Below, one piece after another: positions 37,650-50,350 of a stretch of DNA of 64,000 nt. Both the position numbers and the translations under genes were made by a program. The notes under the pieces were generated by a model that made no database searches, had not been told where the DNA came from, and saw only the letters and a program-made list of their open reading frames with translations. This stretch comes from Limnoperna fortunei (Eukaryota; Mollusca; Bivalvia; Mytilida; Modiolidae). The stretch's first letter is position 1. Each line of letters begins with the position of its first letter. The DNA is taken from contig OX104113.1 of NCBI GenBank assembly GCA_944474755.1, forward strand, positions 63,570,074 through 63,634,073, given 5' to 3'.

Positions 37650-40260
37650 CGGTCGCTTAATCTTTCTTTGTAAAAGCCTTCTCGTGTCTCCAATCTTCAA
37701 GGATTAAAACAACAAGGTAACATTAAAATTTATCGACTTAAAAAGTTCATCGTGAAAAGTTTAAAATGTCTCGTACTAAATCGACAGTATCAGACTGCAG
37801 AATGTGTGTCAATATCTAGCATTACTGTGACTTTTAGGTCTGCTGAAATTTGGCCATGGGCCGGCGCAATCTCAACATAGCATCATATGTTTGCGGTGAT
37901 TGGATGCTACTTGTTTCAGTGCCAATCATTCTAATCTGAGGTTCCTCCTACGGATCAGTGAAAATAGTTCCGAGCTAATGAAATTCAACTACAGTTCTAC
38001 TAGCGAATAACAGCGGGCTTTCTGTCTTAAATATATCAATACAGTTCCATTTCAAAGAGTAAAATTAATACGCATTACGGACTATCAAATATGCATCGGA
38101 AATGAACGATGAACAGTGAAAATTTTGGTAAACTAATCAAATAAATCATAATTCAGTAAGGTTTATTTAAAGACGGGAAATTATTAGATTACAATTTTAT
38201 TGATTTTTATAATTAATGATATACATTACATTTAATGTAAAAAAAAAATCATATGTGATTTAACACATAATATATATCAATAATCAGTAACAAATTATCT
38301 ATAATTATTACACAAACAGTAAAAAGTTTTAGCTGTGCAGTAACTTACTACACTGGTCACGGAACTGCACACTCGGATTCCTGCAATTGACTCGTCGCGC
38401 TGGTTGAAATCTTATTACTGATTACAGCATGTCAGCCATTTTTACAATAACTTGTAATAAATTCCTTGATATAACCTAAATACAATTTAATAGCCACTTC
38501 CAGTAAAATCGGCATGTTCTGTTTTATTCAGGAAATGGATTTGTATAACCTCCCAAAGGTAAGGTTGAAAATTGCAAATTTAATATAAAAAATGACACGT
38601 GGTCATGGTATATGTCACAGAAGCGAATTTCAAAAATAAATATATATTTCGCTGCTCAAACATGTAGAGCAAAAAATAAGCAAGTTAATGTATATACACT
38701 TGTCTCCATAAAAAACTATTATTAATTTATTAATTTCATTTTACACTGCGATTACAATGTCATAAAACATGAAAAGATTTGGACAAAATTAAAGAATCAT
38801 GGCAGGATTGTCCGTGCAGTTTTCAAATGTGCTTCAATGGTCTGATAAATTATGCTTTATGCTTTACCAAAATAATTAATGTGCAGTTTAGTGAATTAAA
38901 ATTTTTGAAAGTACTTATAAGTTAAAGTGGTTTTTTTACATCTCCACATTTTATTTCGTTAACTTATGAAAAGGAAAATGTTTATTGTTAATTTCAGGAA
39001 AAAATCTTTGTATTTTCTAATTTAAGAAGCCTGAATTTATTTCTTCAATAAATTAAAAACGAAAAATATGCATGATATAATTGATGCAATTAAGCTTCAT
39101 ATAACCTTAAAATTATAACGATAACCCCTATTTAAATCTCTATGAATATCATTAGCACCAGTGAAATCAACATCACCGACATAAAAGATACACATTTCTT
39201 GTAACGGCATAAGAATAACATCCATCATAACGTTATTCTATTGTTCCTTGGAATAAAACTGTAAGTATTAATTTTTCAATGAAATAGTCTGCCTTCCAAC
39301 TTTATTTATAGATCATTTAAAGCATGCTTTAATTTAATTTATTGCGAAATATTTATGTAATCGTTATATTTTTATTTACAAAATTTACTGTTTCACTTCG
39401 TGTTTGATATTTTCATTCATACATTTTTTAAATATCCGATTATTAAATATCCAAACTTTTGTTTAAATTAATTTTAACGAGATAATTAAATTATATTTAA
39501 AATAAAATAATAAAATTAGAACGCCTCTTAAATTAGTTTCAAAACAAATGTAAAATTTTGTGTGAACATCATTATCTAATTTGATTACAAATTTTAGAAA
39601 AAAAGCAAATTAGTAGCAAGTTTAGGTTAAAATTTGACAGAAAAAAAGAAAGAGAACAAATCCAATATTTCAAATGGTATGTATATTGTAAAACTGTCAG
39701 AGAAAATATGCGAATTTTCTAAAACAATTCAACAAAACAAGAGATGATGAGATTCAACCGGATACAACTCGTAAAACTTTTTTCTGATAGTTTACCGATT
39801 GTGTTTTTTTTTTCTTACACTTTTTAGTCTCGAAATAGCATGTATCTAAATTCGTATGAAACTTTATTTCTATGCTTCATAAGCTTTTAACAATTAAGTA
39901 AGTTTTTAAATTATTTTAATATCTAATATATAAGTAAAACTTATCTATATATTATTTAAGATCAAACAATAAAACGCACATATTTTTCTTTTACTTCTAA
40001 AATACACCAACTGCACATCGAAGGTCATGCCAATACCGATATAGCAGCTGCGTAAATCACCCTTAAAGAATACGTTTTTTAAGCAATCATTTCTTATATT
40101 CTCGAAATCACAAGACATTTAAATCTTTAAATGTACAACCTGTACACATTAAAAAAGTATTTCAATATGAATGGAAACAAATTGTTTGGATTAAAATGTC
40201 ATAGAAAGGACTCTATTGCGAGAAACATAAATAAATATAAAAATTACAATAAATGAAATA
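37650..40260. other. Pax1/9: Upstream flank of Pax1/9
   Basis: Contains the 5' UTR and presumably the promoter. About 37850-37880 (a GGGCCGGCGCAATC stretch) is a local GC-rich patch 210-240 bp upstream of the start codon. No clear TATA box. No transposon-like repeats are visible to about 40260. This is a reasonable place for cis-regulatory elements, but nothing specific can be called by eye. Confidence 0.4.
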
Positions 40261-40610
40261 TTAGACAATAATTCTATTCATGCTGTAATTTATTTATATT
40301 AAGTGCTTTGATTGGATAAAAACACTTAAATGGCGTCTTCTCAGATAATTTATATATCGATATTTCCTCTGAGCGGACTACTTTCCGTATCCAATGTAAA
40401 CAAGATGGCGTCCTCCTAGCGTATATCGTCATGGAGAGGGATCAATGTTTTCCCTGCCCCAATGATTTCTAATTTAATCGATTGAGATTTCAAATAAAAT
40501 ATAATATAAATACAATTTAGTGCTTCATTTTGTTTTTTTCCTATCAATATTCTACAGAACCGCGATTCCTTTGGTACTATGTTTTGAATATCCCTACGCT
40601 TTCCGGCATA

Positions 40611-40719
40611 GATACGTTCAATCTAATTAAAATTAAATCTTTCACTTGCTCCCCCCTTTTTGCTATGGTCGCTGCGTGTAGATCTAACAACATCCCATTA
40701 CAGGTCACGTCAGGGGTCA
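40611..40719 (+). repeat. Left inverted-repeat arm
   Basis: Pairs with 45667-45776 in inverse orientation. A short third match (CATTAAAATTAAATCTTTCA, in the same orientation as this arm) exists near 23036-23060. Confidence 0.8.
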
Positions 40720-41784
40720 TATGCATTGATTTTCTGTTAGCCAATCAGAATCGTGCCTAGAAAATCTTAGGGTATACATTCGGAACATCGGCAAATCGGC
40801 TTTTTCCATTCCACGCCAAAGTGTACCAAATGTAATACAATACGTCACCAAGATTGTTACCGAGATGTAAACACACCAAATTTAAGAAAATTTTCTTACA
40901 AATATGGAAACCACTGAATAAACAACGTCACGAAAGTTATACATACGATCCTAAAATCACAATGTGTTTTTTATTTGTGGAGTTTTATTCGTGCAAATCG
41001 AAGCTACACCAGCCGTACCAGGACCAGGTGGAAGTGAAATCGAACGGAACTCGGAAGCATTTTTACACACTGGAATCGGGCTGAAATGCTTTGTATTATT
41101 AAAAATGAAGGTAGATGTCCCCCAGTTACAAAACTAACTGACAGCCTCCCATTTAAATTTAAACTGTCATCGACGAAGATATTGACGGAAAAACGGCTTT
41201 TGCCAGTTTTGGATCATGCGGTTTATATCGGCCTTGATTATAGTTTATACTTGGATAAATACGTATTATTTTAAACAGGAACAGCAAATATCACGCACAG
41301 ACATGAATATTTCTTTAAAAAATATGAAGGACATGGCTAAAAAGTGAAAAGGAGTTAGTGACAAGAAAACCAAGTTGGTCATTAAAATGCGATGATTGCT
41401 TGAGACAAATCTGTTTGACAGTGCCTTTATATGACTTGTTACTTTATATAATGTTACACCATCATAAACCAAAAGACCCATTCATTGCCTTAGAGATCAC
41501 TCTAGACATTATGCATTTTTTTATTGTTTATTTACAATTATGACAGAATAAACACCTTACCTAAACTTTGTGTTCATATTTGAAATTGCTTCAGTTACTG
41601 AAATTTCTTCCATTGAACCATGTAGCTTACACACTTCCTATAGTAAAACTTTCGGCATATCCTTTTTAATTTCCCATTTGACAAAATTAGTGTTTGAGAT
41701 GTGATTTGATTTCAAATTCATGGTAGGGTATGTTGTCCAATTTGAATTTTTTTTCATGCTACTTTCATCAAATTCATGACCTTC

Positions 41785-41885
41785 AGTTATTAGGAGGAAC
41801 CCGAGTACCTAGAGAGAACCCCAAACCTTCTGCCGACTTGTGAATTAAGGTTGTCGTCAACCACGTAATCAATAGTAGATGTACA
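41785..41885 (-). mobile_element. SINE fragment, antisense
   Basis: On the minus strand the segment runs ATCTACTATTGATTACGTGG, then GACGACAACCTTAATTCACA, AAGTCGGCAGAAGG and CTAGGTACTCGGGTTCC. This is the order of the SINE family with an internal deletion between the head and the middle part. Confidence 0.6.
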
Positions 41886-42279
41886 TTCAAGAGTCAACCC
41901 CTGTTTTACTTTGCTAAAAAGTAAAAAGGAGGAAACATTTATTTTTAATTTGATGGAGTCAAGTTTTCATATTTCTTGTTAACATATGTACACAAAATGA
42001 ATTATAGGCCAAAAAGACCAATCCAGAATGACTACCTTAAGCAGGCACAGGTGGAAGGATTCTTAATTCTCCTTTAATGTAAACTAAAGTTGTAATATTC
42101 ACATGCAACACATGTACAACATGTACATTACTAAAATGTGAAATATGGCAAATGAATGTTAAATATATGCCAATACTAGTTTAGTTTCCACAATGGAGGT
42201 CAAATGCCCCAGTCTCTGGCTTCAGTGCATCAAGTATTGGTCTACATTAATTTATTTGCAGTACACGAGTAAAATGTGT

Positions 42280-42440
42280 TTTGTTCCCATTGGGGACATA
42301 CAGATTTTTGGCTCGTTTTTTCGTCCACCCAACCTCAGGTTTACCTTTGCATTGAAGCATTGTTTAGGAAGATGACATCACATCTTTATGATACTTGTCA
42401 CACAGTTATAACATAATGATATCGCTTCACTGGCCAATTT
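42280..42440 (+). repeat. Dispersed repeat copy related to 10985-11165
   Basis: Shares ACCTCAGGTTTACCTTTGCA and a following GATGACATCACATCTTTATG block with the corresponding part of 10985-11165, in the same orientation. Non-coding. Confidence 0.55.
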
Positions 42441-42711
42441 TTGTAGTGTTGTGCCAAATATTTCTAGCTTGAGTGAACTTAGAGAAGAAAAAGGGGTGTG
42501 TTTACCAATATGTGTTAAGCCAGACTTAAATGTCATCGAGACACATTTTCTCAGTTTCAAATTGTATTCAGGTGTATGCAATTAAAGCCTGACTTGACAG
42601 AAGTAATAACTTTCAATTGGTAATGTAGTATACACAAGTGCAATTCCGCCTACTGTTCTGGAGTATCTTTGTTATGTGCATTTCTTATTTTTGGTCTTCT
42701 CTTGATTACAG

Positions 42712-42850
42712 AGTTCTTTGTGGCCGAGTGATTAACAGTCATTTTACTATTGATCAAGTGCCTGTCAACACTGTTCAAGGTTCTGGGTTTGAGTTTCACT
42801 GCGGGAGGGTGTGCTCAACTCCAATCTTAACTGACAAGGATTTATAGTTT
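42712..42850 (+). mobile_element. SINE, 5' half
   Basis: The head TTTGTGGCCGAGTGATTAAC, GTGCCTGTCAACACTG and middle CAACTCCAATCTTAACTGAC are clear; the tail is absent, although a tail-like piece occurs at about 43020-43090 (AATAAAAACTGGAAAC). Confidence 0.8.
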
Positions 42851-43094
42851 TCCTGCCTTTATACCAATTATTGTCATGGTTACTTAGGAACTGACCTAAT
42901 CCAATAACTTTAATGTAGTACTCATCATGAGCTTACACTGGACCAAATTTGATTTACCTAGGTCTTAAGCTTACAAGATATAAAACAAATATAGTGTTTA
43001 TGTAGTCGCAAGATTCCTATGTTTCGACTCCAGTCCCCACAGGCAAGACAATAAAAACTGGAAACTGATATAATTGAAAATTTGTTGAAACTGA

Positions 43095-43315
43095 CGTTAT
43101 ATCCCAGTTGGTTACATGACTGTTAACACTGGGGTTGCGGGTTCGAGTCTCATTATGGGTGCACTCAAATCCAATCTCAATTTACAAGAATTACTAGTCT
43201 TCCTACAGAAGGTCAGGGTTTTCATCATGGTACTTCAGATTGCTCCACCAAAAAAACTGGATGTGACTATATAACTGAAAAATTGCTGAAAGTGGCATTA
43301 AATACCTTTCAAATA
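43095..43315 (+). mobile_element. SINE, nearly full length
   Basis: Starts after the A-box at TTGGTTACATGACTGTTAAC, keeps the B-box GGTTGCGGGTTCGAGTCTCA and ends with TGAAAAATTGCTGAAAGTGG and an A/C-rich tail. It lies inside the 40.6-45.8 kb inverted-repeat unit. Confidence 0.85.
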
Positions 43316-44041
43316 AACAAACTTTTTTCTATAAGTAAATTTGGTATGGTAGTTGATAATCATAAAGGTACATACAATTACATGTATTTGATGAAAAATG
43401 TTTGCTTGGTACCAATAATTGGTATATGGTTTCATACTTTGTTTATTTAATGTTTTTGCTGGACTTTGTCATATCAGTGAAAAAATTTTCTGAATAGTAG
43501 TAAACAATATACAATCCATACAAGTAATTATATTTTATTATTGATCTGCATCATCATCAAGTAATACTGAAGATTTGTTTTCTTCATCTTGATAGCCAGA
43601 CTAGTTGTACTCTCATTTATCATCATCAGACTGCATACGACATTAGAATCGGATGAAACATCATATGTTGCATTCTTTGCAACTGCATTTAGCAGGCATT
43701 CCACTTTCATTTTATTCCAAGGTCTTTAGTTCAGATGTACACTGCATTTATAAAATTGTTTGTCAAAAAACTATCATACGACAGTTTTTTTCAGGATATT
43801 TTTTAATTTCAAAGTCAGTTGATGCAGATGATAATTTTAATATAAAATAAAAGCAACTGAAGAATTCCAATTTCTTCCTGTCCATTGTACATTGTCCATG
43901 TATAAAATATAGGTACATGTATATCACTTTGAAGTGCAACAGATGATAGATTTTTAAAATACCATTCTTTAAGGTACTGTCATCCATCTACAGTTAAAGT
44001 CATGACACTGACATCTCAATATACTGATATTTTTTTTCCTT

Positions 44042-44801
44042 TCAACTGTTTAACTCTTTTGTGAGTATTTGTGCGTAGTACATGTAGCTCTTTGGACCAG
44101 AACAGAAAAGCCAGCTATAATCATCTTCTTCCCTGTAATAAGAAAATAAGAACTTACATTTCATATAATAGTCTGTAAAGTAGAAATTCTTTATGTGTAT
44201 CAATTTTATTCCCTATTATTCAGTCAACTGCATACCTTTAGAGGAAATGGTTCAATAATTTTAATTGAAAGTTACAAATTGATGAGCACCTTTAATCATA
44301 GCCAATGAACCAAGTTTACAAGTTGTCCCTATGCTGTTATAAATTAAGGTACATGTATTTATCTAAAAATGGTCACATCATAAATGTAAACCATATTGAG
44401 TATTGTGAATAAATATTAAAATGCAAAATTTTTTAAACTGCATGTCACTGCACTCTTTGAGCAAAGCTTTTTCAATTCTTGATATTGCATTTTAATTACT
44501 TTCATACAGAATATAAGAATGCATCTATGAGGTGAGGTTACTTATAAATAACTATCCACTTTATGAAGATCTATACAAGTTGAAACTTTTATTTACAAGA
44601 TACATTTTACTAGTAGATTAAAAAAAAAACAAGATGTAAACATTCCACTTACCAAGTTGGCATCATGTGAAACTCATCTAATTTGAACAGAAACTTGGAA
44701 CTTTTGAAAATTGCTTCTCCATACAGGGTCACCAACTTGACTCGGCGATGCACAAATGATATCTATAAATCCTTCTTTGATATTGTGATATGTTCAGCCA
44801 T
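44042..44801 (-). pseudogene. Two spliced-looking exons with one in-frame stop
   Basis: Exon a is 44801-44653, between acceptor TTTCATTTCAG and donor TTG|GTAAGT. Exon b starts at 44132 after acceptor TTCTTATTACAG. Joined, they read on in one frame across the junction (MMPTWEEDDYSWLFC) and end at a TGA at 44042. Exon a begins with ATGGCTGAACAT but has a TAG twelve codons later in the same frame. I do not recognise the product. Good splice sites with an interrupted frame suggest a decayed gene or transposon gene; a noncoding RNA is the main alternative. Confidence 0.35.
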
Positions 44802-45141
44802 CTGAAATGAAATTGTTGGTCATGTTAATTTATACATGTATTAAGTGACTTTAATAACTATATATCTATTTTATTTATAGTATTGATTTTCACACACTCT
44901 CAGACAAATAATTTTTAAAAATGTTTGCCAGTATTCAGAAAAATAAAATCCACAACTTTTTTTAACAAATGAGATGGCGTTTCATTAGTGGTGATCAATG
45001 TACCAATTTTTTCTGACAGTCAACCAAGCCATGAATGACGATTAAAACTGGAGCAACAGGATGTACAATGAATAATTAATGTCTACCAGTAGTTTTTGTC
45101 AAATGATTAATATTAATTCCCCCTATCATCTCCTAACCACG

Positions 45142-45596
45142 TTAGTTACATGTATATACTAGTGCTATTTTACCATGTTGTATGTTTATCATATGTAATT
45201 CCCCTCCCCCTTTTTTTCTTGTTCGTGCCTTATTGTGAAAAAGTTCATATTTCGTATTTAATTTACGTACTGACCTTTCTATGCTGCCTTTAAGTTTTGA
45301 ACATCTGTTTACTTGATTCCATAACTTGAATCCATAAGCAATATCAAAAGCAGACCAACATAGCGCGATGACGATTTGTTCATCTTTCTCTTCATTGGAA
45401 TGTAAATGATACAAATTGAAGTGGAAAGAATTTCCCTAACGCTTTTGGAGGAACGGCAACGCAATCCTTTTCTTTCTCTAAACAATCCAACATCATTCTT
45501 TGAGTTCTCGAGTACTAAAATAGTTGTAAAACTTTTCAGACCGCAAAATGCATCGGACATCGCCATTTTGACAGTAAAGCCTAGTGTGATATGCAA
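45142..45596 (-). pseudogene. Probable decayed coding exon, frame-disrupted
   Basis: Two overlapping minus-strand frames, 45596-45309 and 45414-45142, together look like one protein interrupted by a frameshift near 45380-45430. The first starts AAAATGGCGATGTCC, a good initiation context; the second carries a basic stretch (KLKGSIERSVRKLNTKYE, then KARTRKKGGG). It lies just inside the right inverted-repeat arm, as the first exon of a mobile-element gene might. I recognise no family. Coding status is an inference from residue composition only. Confidence 0.35.
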
Positions 45597-45666
45597 ACCA
45601 GTATTTGATTGGTCGAATCACTCAACTCGAACTGAAATTTGATTGGACGATCAAAATTAACAATTT

Positions 45667-45776
45667 TGACCCCTGACGTGACCTGTAATGGGATGTCGTT
45701 AGATCTTACAACGCAGCGACCAATAACAAAAAGGGGGGAGCAAGTGAAAGATTTAATTTTAATTAGATTGAGATAC
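45667..45776 (-). repeat. Right inverted-repeat arm
   Basis: Reverse complement of 40611-40719 with scattered substitutions and small indels. Identity is lost on both sides of the arm. Confidence 0.8.
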
Positions 45777-46127
45777 GTTTTGATGTCTAGATGGGTTTCC
45801 TTCGGACTTTATTTAGTTTGTGAGTGAGTCGCCGGAGTTTACACATCGATAATTTCCTAAAACCCAGTGTTTAATCCTATAATATTTAAATTTCGTTAAA
45901 TACTCAATACATGAGCAAAGTTGGTTATTTCGTATAACCTTACTTGGTTTTTTTCAGTACGTGACTGATTGTGACGTCATAATAAGATGCATTGATGACG
46001 TTGACTATACATGAATTCTTCCGCAAACAACATGTGAAGACACTAAAATTGTGAATAGCAAATATTATTTGATTAATTTTAAGATATTGTTCTTGTTACT
46101 TCATTTTTACTAAAGAATTTAAAATAT

Positions 46128-46281
46128 AAGGTTTGTTTTCAATTGTTGGTTAAATTATTGGATATAAACGACTTTGGATGGATTTACGCTGCAACGTAAA
46201 CCGCTTCGCGGTTTATTCAGCGTAAATCGACCCAAAGGCATTTATATCCAATAATCTAACCAGCAATTGAAAACAATCCTT
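46128..46281. mobile_element. MITE family B, copy 1 (154 bp)
   Basis: A fold-back element with ends AAGGTTTGTTTTCAATTG and CAATTGAAAACAATCCTT. The centre is the near-perfect hairpin AAACCGCTTCGCGGTTT. The 153-bp element at 55574-55726 has the same terminal AAGG/CCTT, the same kind of centre and nearly the same length. Confidence 0.85.
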
Positions 46282-46299
46282 AAATAAATTCAACACATA

Positions 46300-49200
46300 A
46301 ATGGAATAAAAGTATAAAACAAATCTGTAACTTACGAATATAATTAAAATCTGCTAAAAGTTCAATGGCACTACTGTTATTAATCTACAAAAGCTGGCTT
46401 TAATTTTGAATTTAAATTCATTTTATTCTATGTTTAGGATTAAAAATATTAAAATTTTGACATACTTTATTAGTTTTGTTCTATGTACACTTATTTGCAT
46501 TATACTAGAATTATTAATATTATTTCAAATCTTTCATTACCAAAAAATATATAAAATATATGATAACGAAGATATTATATTGACAGGCGAAGTTTGAGTT
46601 TCAAGTACGAAATGCTTGTGCATCCAGATGGTTTGAACATCAGGAACAACCGCTGGCAGGAAAACCGGATTGATTACAGTTCACCCCGGTACGATTCTGA
46701 TTCCTGCTCTTACTTTTCAAGATGATGACGCTGTATTTCCTTTGAACCAAATAACATACCGACGGATAGCCAAAACTTGTGGGAACCTAAACCAAAGTTT
46801 ATATTAGAGGTTAATAATTATCGAAAGTCGAAAATTCATTTTCCAAATGCTTCATTATTAAAATACAGAAAATAAACTGTTTCTTCATAATTGGATATGA
46901 GAAAACATACAACAGCATCAACATTATAAATACTTAGCGGAAGAGTTTTAAATGTTCATCTTACTCTATTCAATATCCTTCACTGATGAATACATAATAT
47001 ATTAAATGAATATTTATCTTTCATTTCGCAAATTATTTAATCTTTATTGCACCAATAAAAAAAACCCAAGAATATCATAGTGAAAATTCAGCTAAGTCAA
47101 TCTCTTCTAAGCATTATCTGCGCAAGATTTACATGTTCATGTCCTGGATATTCCGTTCAATTCTTGGCAACACCTTTTAATCATAATTGTCAAAGGTAAC
47201 GGTGGAAGGTGTTCAACCCAACAATGATAAAATAATTGTTTCGATACCTAATGTTTTCGTACACGTCTTCCACTAAACCAAAACTGATTGTTTGGAGTTT
47301 AAAAGTCCAATATGCTGTATGTCTTAATGACGCAGTGACGCTGCCAGCAGCATGATTTTTACCCAGTATATATGTTTCAGTTTCTTTAATAAATACGAAG
47401 CATTTCCGACAATTAATGCCGATCTTACAGCAAAATTTAGATGCACAATTTTTATCTTATTTTTTTGTTTTTTTCGTGGAAGGTCAGTAACTCTTTACTA
47501 AAGTGGGATCTATAAGGAAAAATACTGCGTACGCACCTATTAAACTTTTGAATTCCTTAGATATAGATGTCACACAGCGCTTTCACATACGTCACCAGCC
47601 ATCAAGGCCATGCAAACAAGTATTCAATTTGAGGATTGTATATAAAGCTTATCCATGCAATTTATTATTAAATGATACGTAAACATCGGCCCTAATAAGC
47701 AACAAATCGGCAATCTTGAATACTGAATTAATATACAATACTATAACTGGTTAATAACTTTCTTCGTTCGGCCCGCAGGGCAATACGGAAAGCCATATTG
47801 GCGGAGGATGTCCATACGGACCAATGGCATGGGCTGGCTAGTCATATACGGACTGTTCATACAACCTGCCATACGGATTGTTTGCATTATTTAATAAAAA
47901 CCATTACGAACATGCTGATTCTATATTGGCCTTGGTATTGATTCTTCGAGTCTCAGGACCAATGCAGCCAACCTCAATTCAATACAAGAGCTGATACATA
48001 ATCAGCCAGTAAGTAATACTATATATAACAATAGAAAAAAGCAACAAAAATAAATAAATAAATAAAATGCACAAAAACAAATTTCATTTAAGCGAGCTTG
48101 GAATGGTAATTTTATCCGTTTCGTACATATTGTTTTATATTTGTCTGAGAAAACTTTAATACATATATACACAACTTACAGGTTGCATGCCATTCGTATT
48201 AAAAATCCCGTATAGTATATTGTCATTCTTATTGTGTCATTTTAGTCTTTAGAATATTAGTTCCTAAAATACATACTAATAACATTTCATATAATGAACT
48301 ATTGAATCTAATTCACATGAACATGAACAGAACTGTGGGTTAGAACGAATTACTGCATGGCTACCAATTGCAGTCTTGCTTCACACATAGACGCTTTTAG
48401 TGTAAATGTCAGTGTCCTCTAAGACGTCCGCTTAAAAACATCCGAACAAATTTAGTGTAGGCTACAAGTTAAAATAATAAAATTAAAAAATGGGAGTTAA
48501 GGATTTCATTTGTTATCAATTCTTATTTAAAATGGAAAGATCTTTAGGATGTTGCCCTCAAAACTAACAATGGAAAACAGCGATAATAAGAGAAAATAAT
48601 TGGATTTCAGCAACAAATATATTTCCTTTTTCTGATATGGTGTACATCAAATGGTATTTAAACGAAACAATCACAAAATAGATTTGTCAAGGGCCATTTT
48701 AAACAGTTACAGAAGAAAAATTTCCAATGTTACTGCATTAAGTTACACACACTGGAGCCGAGCTAGACTATGTTCTCGAGAGTTAGACGAAATTGTTGCT
48801 TTACTTTAAATTATGATTGGGTGATCCTACGAAACTAAATTTTACAATTATTAAAAACCAGTAAAACTCGGAGCATGGAATAGGTCTTACATGTGGGAAT
48901 ATAAATTTCCACAGACCAACGAGGAAAAACTATTAGGTTCGGAAAAATAAAAAAAATGTGGCCCAGTTAACGATCAAAAGGAACGTAAAATGTTCTCTTA
49001 ATACGAAGGACGCTTTGAACATTTGTTTTTTGTATGCAAATTGACCTGCTGTTACCCGAGGTTTTGTTGTGTCGTACCACCGGTATTTTTGTGTCCTGCA
49101 TAAGTACAATTTACTCTGTATTCTGTAGATTTCCATCAATGCATAGAAATGTTCCAGTACAAGTGGCATTTAATATGTTCGATGCACTTATTAAAACAAT

Positions 49201-49430
49201 TTAGCATATAATGTTGATGTCTTCATGATGGACCAACATGTTCCATTCTTTAGCGCGAAACTTGGTTCAATAAGGAACAAAAATAACCCTGTTGACCAAC
49301 TTCCTTTTATTGACTAATCCCCTTTCGAAAAAGTTCATTTATCTTTTTGTAAATATATACTAAGACTCAATAGATATACATCTAATCTTAAGTTTTATCT
49401 CTCCGATTTTAATTCTGAAAACTGAAAACA
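46300..49430. other. Intergenic, no gene recognised
   Basis: AT-rich. One notable patch at 47765-47885 is more GC-rich and repeats a CATACGGA motif about four times with alternating CCAATGG / CCATATTGG blocks; it is probably an old repeat. Other short frames look meaningless. Confidence 0.45.
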
Positions 49431-49439
49431 TAAATAACA

Positions 49440-49960
49440 TTATTTAGATTGTCTAATCGTATCTATCAAATTGAGAAAGGGAGATATAAAAAGCTTCATA
49501 GGGAACTGTATGTGTAATAACTGTAAACAAAATAAAATTGACGATGAAGCTCGTTTCTTTGTACACTATGATCAAAATAAAAAGTATAGAGGTCCTTCAT
49601 GTCACAATTATGATGTTTGTATCTGCCTGCATTTTTCTATCGCGATACTTATTAAATTAACACATTTCAATGTTTTAGCCCCAAATTCAGAACTTGAATG
49701 TTTAATAAAAATACTAAACCCCACAACTTTTCGGCAAATTCAAAGTCTTTCCTCCTTCATAAAACAGTCATTGGAACTCAGGACGGGAGTCTCATAGACT
49801 TGTTATTTTGTCGAATGTTTGTTTCATTTGTGTATTATCTGCTTGCTGTCACAAATCATTTAAATGTTGATTTAATGACAGATAAGACATTGGGTATGCC
49901 TTGGACAAAACTTTCTTGGCAATTTAGAATTATTAGACTGACGATTTTCAATATCTAAGG
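49440..49960 (+). pseudogene. Degenerate LINE 3' fragment (zf-RVT-like)
   Basis: The 108-codon frame at 49471-49797 contains CMCNNCKQNKIDDEARFFVH, which has the same spacing and flavour as the zf-RVT knuckle of the 30-31 kb LINE (CLYCNTGYIEDEIHFLLAC): C-x2-C, an acidic IDDE/IEDE, then FF-x-H. A second frame continues from about 49698, suggesting a frameshift. It lacks everything upstream. This is likely an old LINE remnant; the evidence is one motif. Confidence 0.4.
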
Positions 49961-50079
49961 TGTTACTGCCACTGAAAATAGAAGTATAAAATAGGTTTTT
50001 GAAAAACGTAACTTTGAAACGGTCAATTTATAAACACTTCAACAAGCGGTGGGTGTTAAGATGGATGTTAGATTCCTAG

Positions 50080-50350
50080 TTGGCCGAGTTGTTCAGTTAG
50101 TTATTCGTGTAATATTGATCTCCTGCGTGTCAACGCTGGGGTTACTGCTTGGACTTTGGACAGGGCGTGCCCGACTCCTAACGTAATTGACAAGAATTGC
50201 CAGTTTTCTGCAGAAGGTCGGAGGTCTTTAACAATTTTATTACAAAGTCGTTGTTATTACTGGTGGGTTGTTACACAGCTTCCTCCCCAATACAAACTGG
50301 ACGCCAAGATATTGAAAATTGATGAAAATAGCATAAAACCTTATTTAAAA
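50080..50350 (+). mobile_element. SINE, diverged
   Basis: The head TTCCTAGTTGGCCGAGTTG, TGTCAACGCTGGGGTTAC, CAAGAATTGCCAGTTTTCTG and CCAATACAAACTGGACGCC follow the family order. An insertion of about 50 bp lengthens the middle. It ends in an A-rich tail. Confidence 0.8.

Larger units (their letters stand above)
40611..45776. mobile_element. 5.2-kb unit bounded by ~110-bp inverted repeats
   Basis: The left arm 40611-40719 and right arm 45667-45776 are inverted copies at about 85-90% identity by eye. They share AATCTAATTAAAATTAAATC, TTCACTTGCTCCCCCC, GTCGCTGCG, CATCCCATTACAGGTCACGT and CAGGGGTCA. The inside carries SINE fragments, so if this is a transposon it is old. Minus-strand pieces at 45142-45596 and 44042-44801 look like decayed exons. 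An alternative is two independent inverted copies of a shorter repeat. No transposase domain was recognised. Confidence 0.5.
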
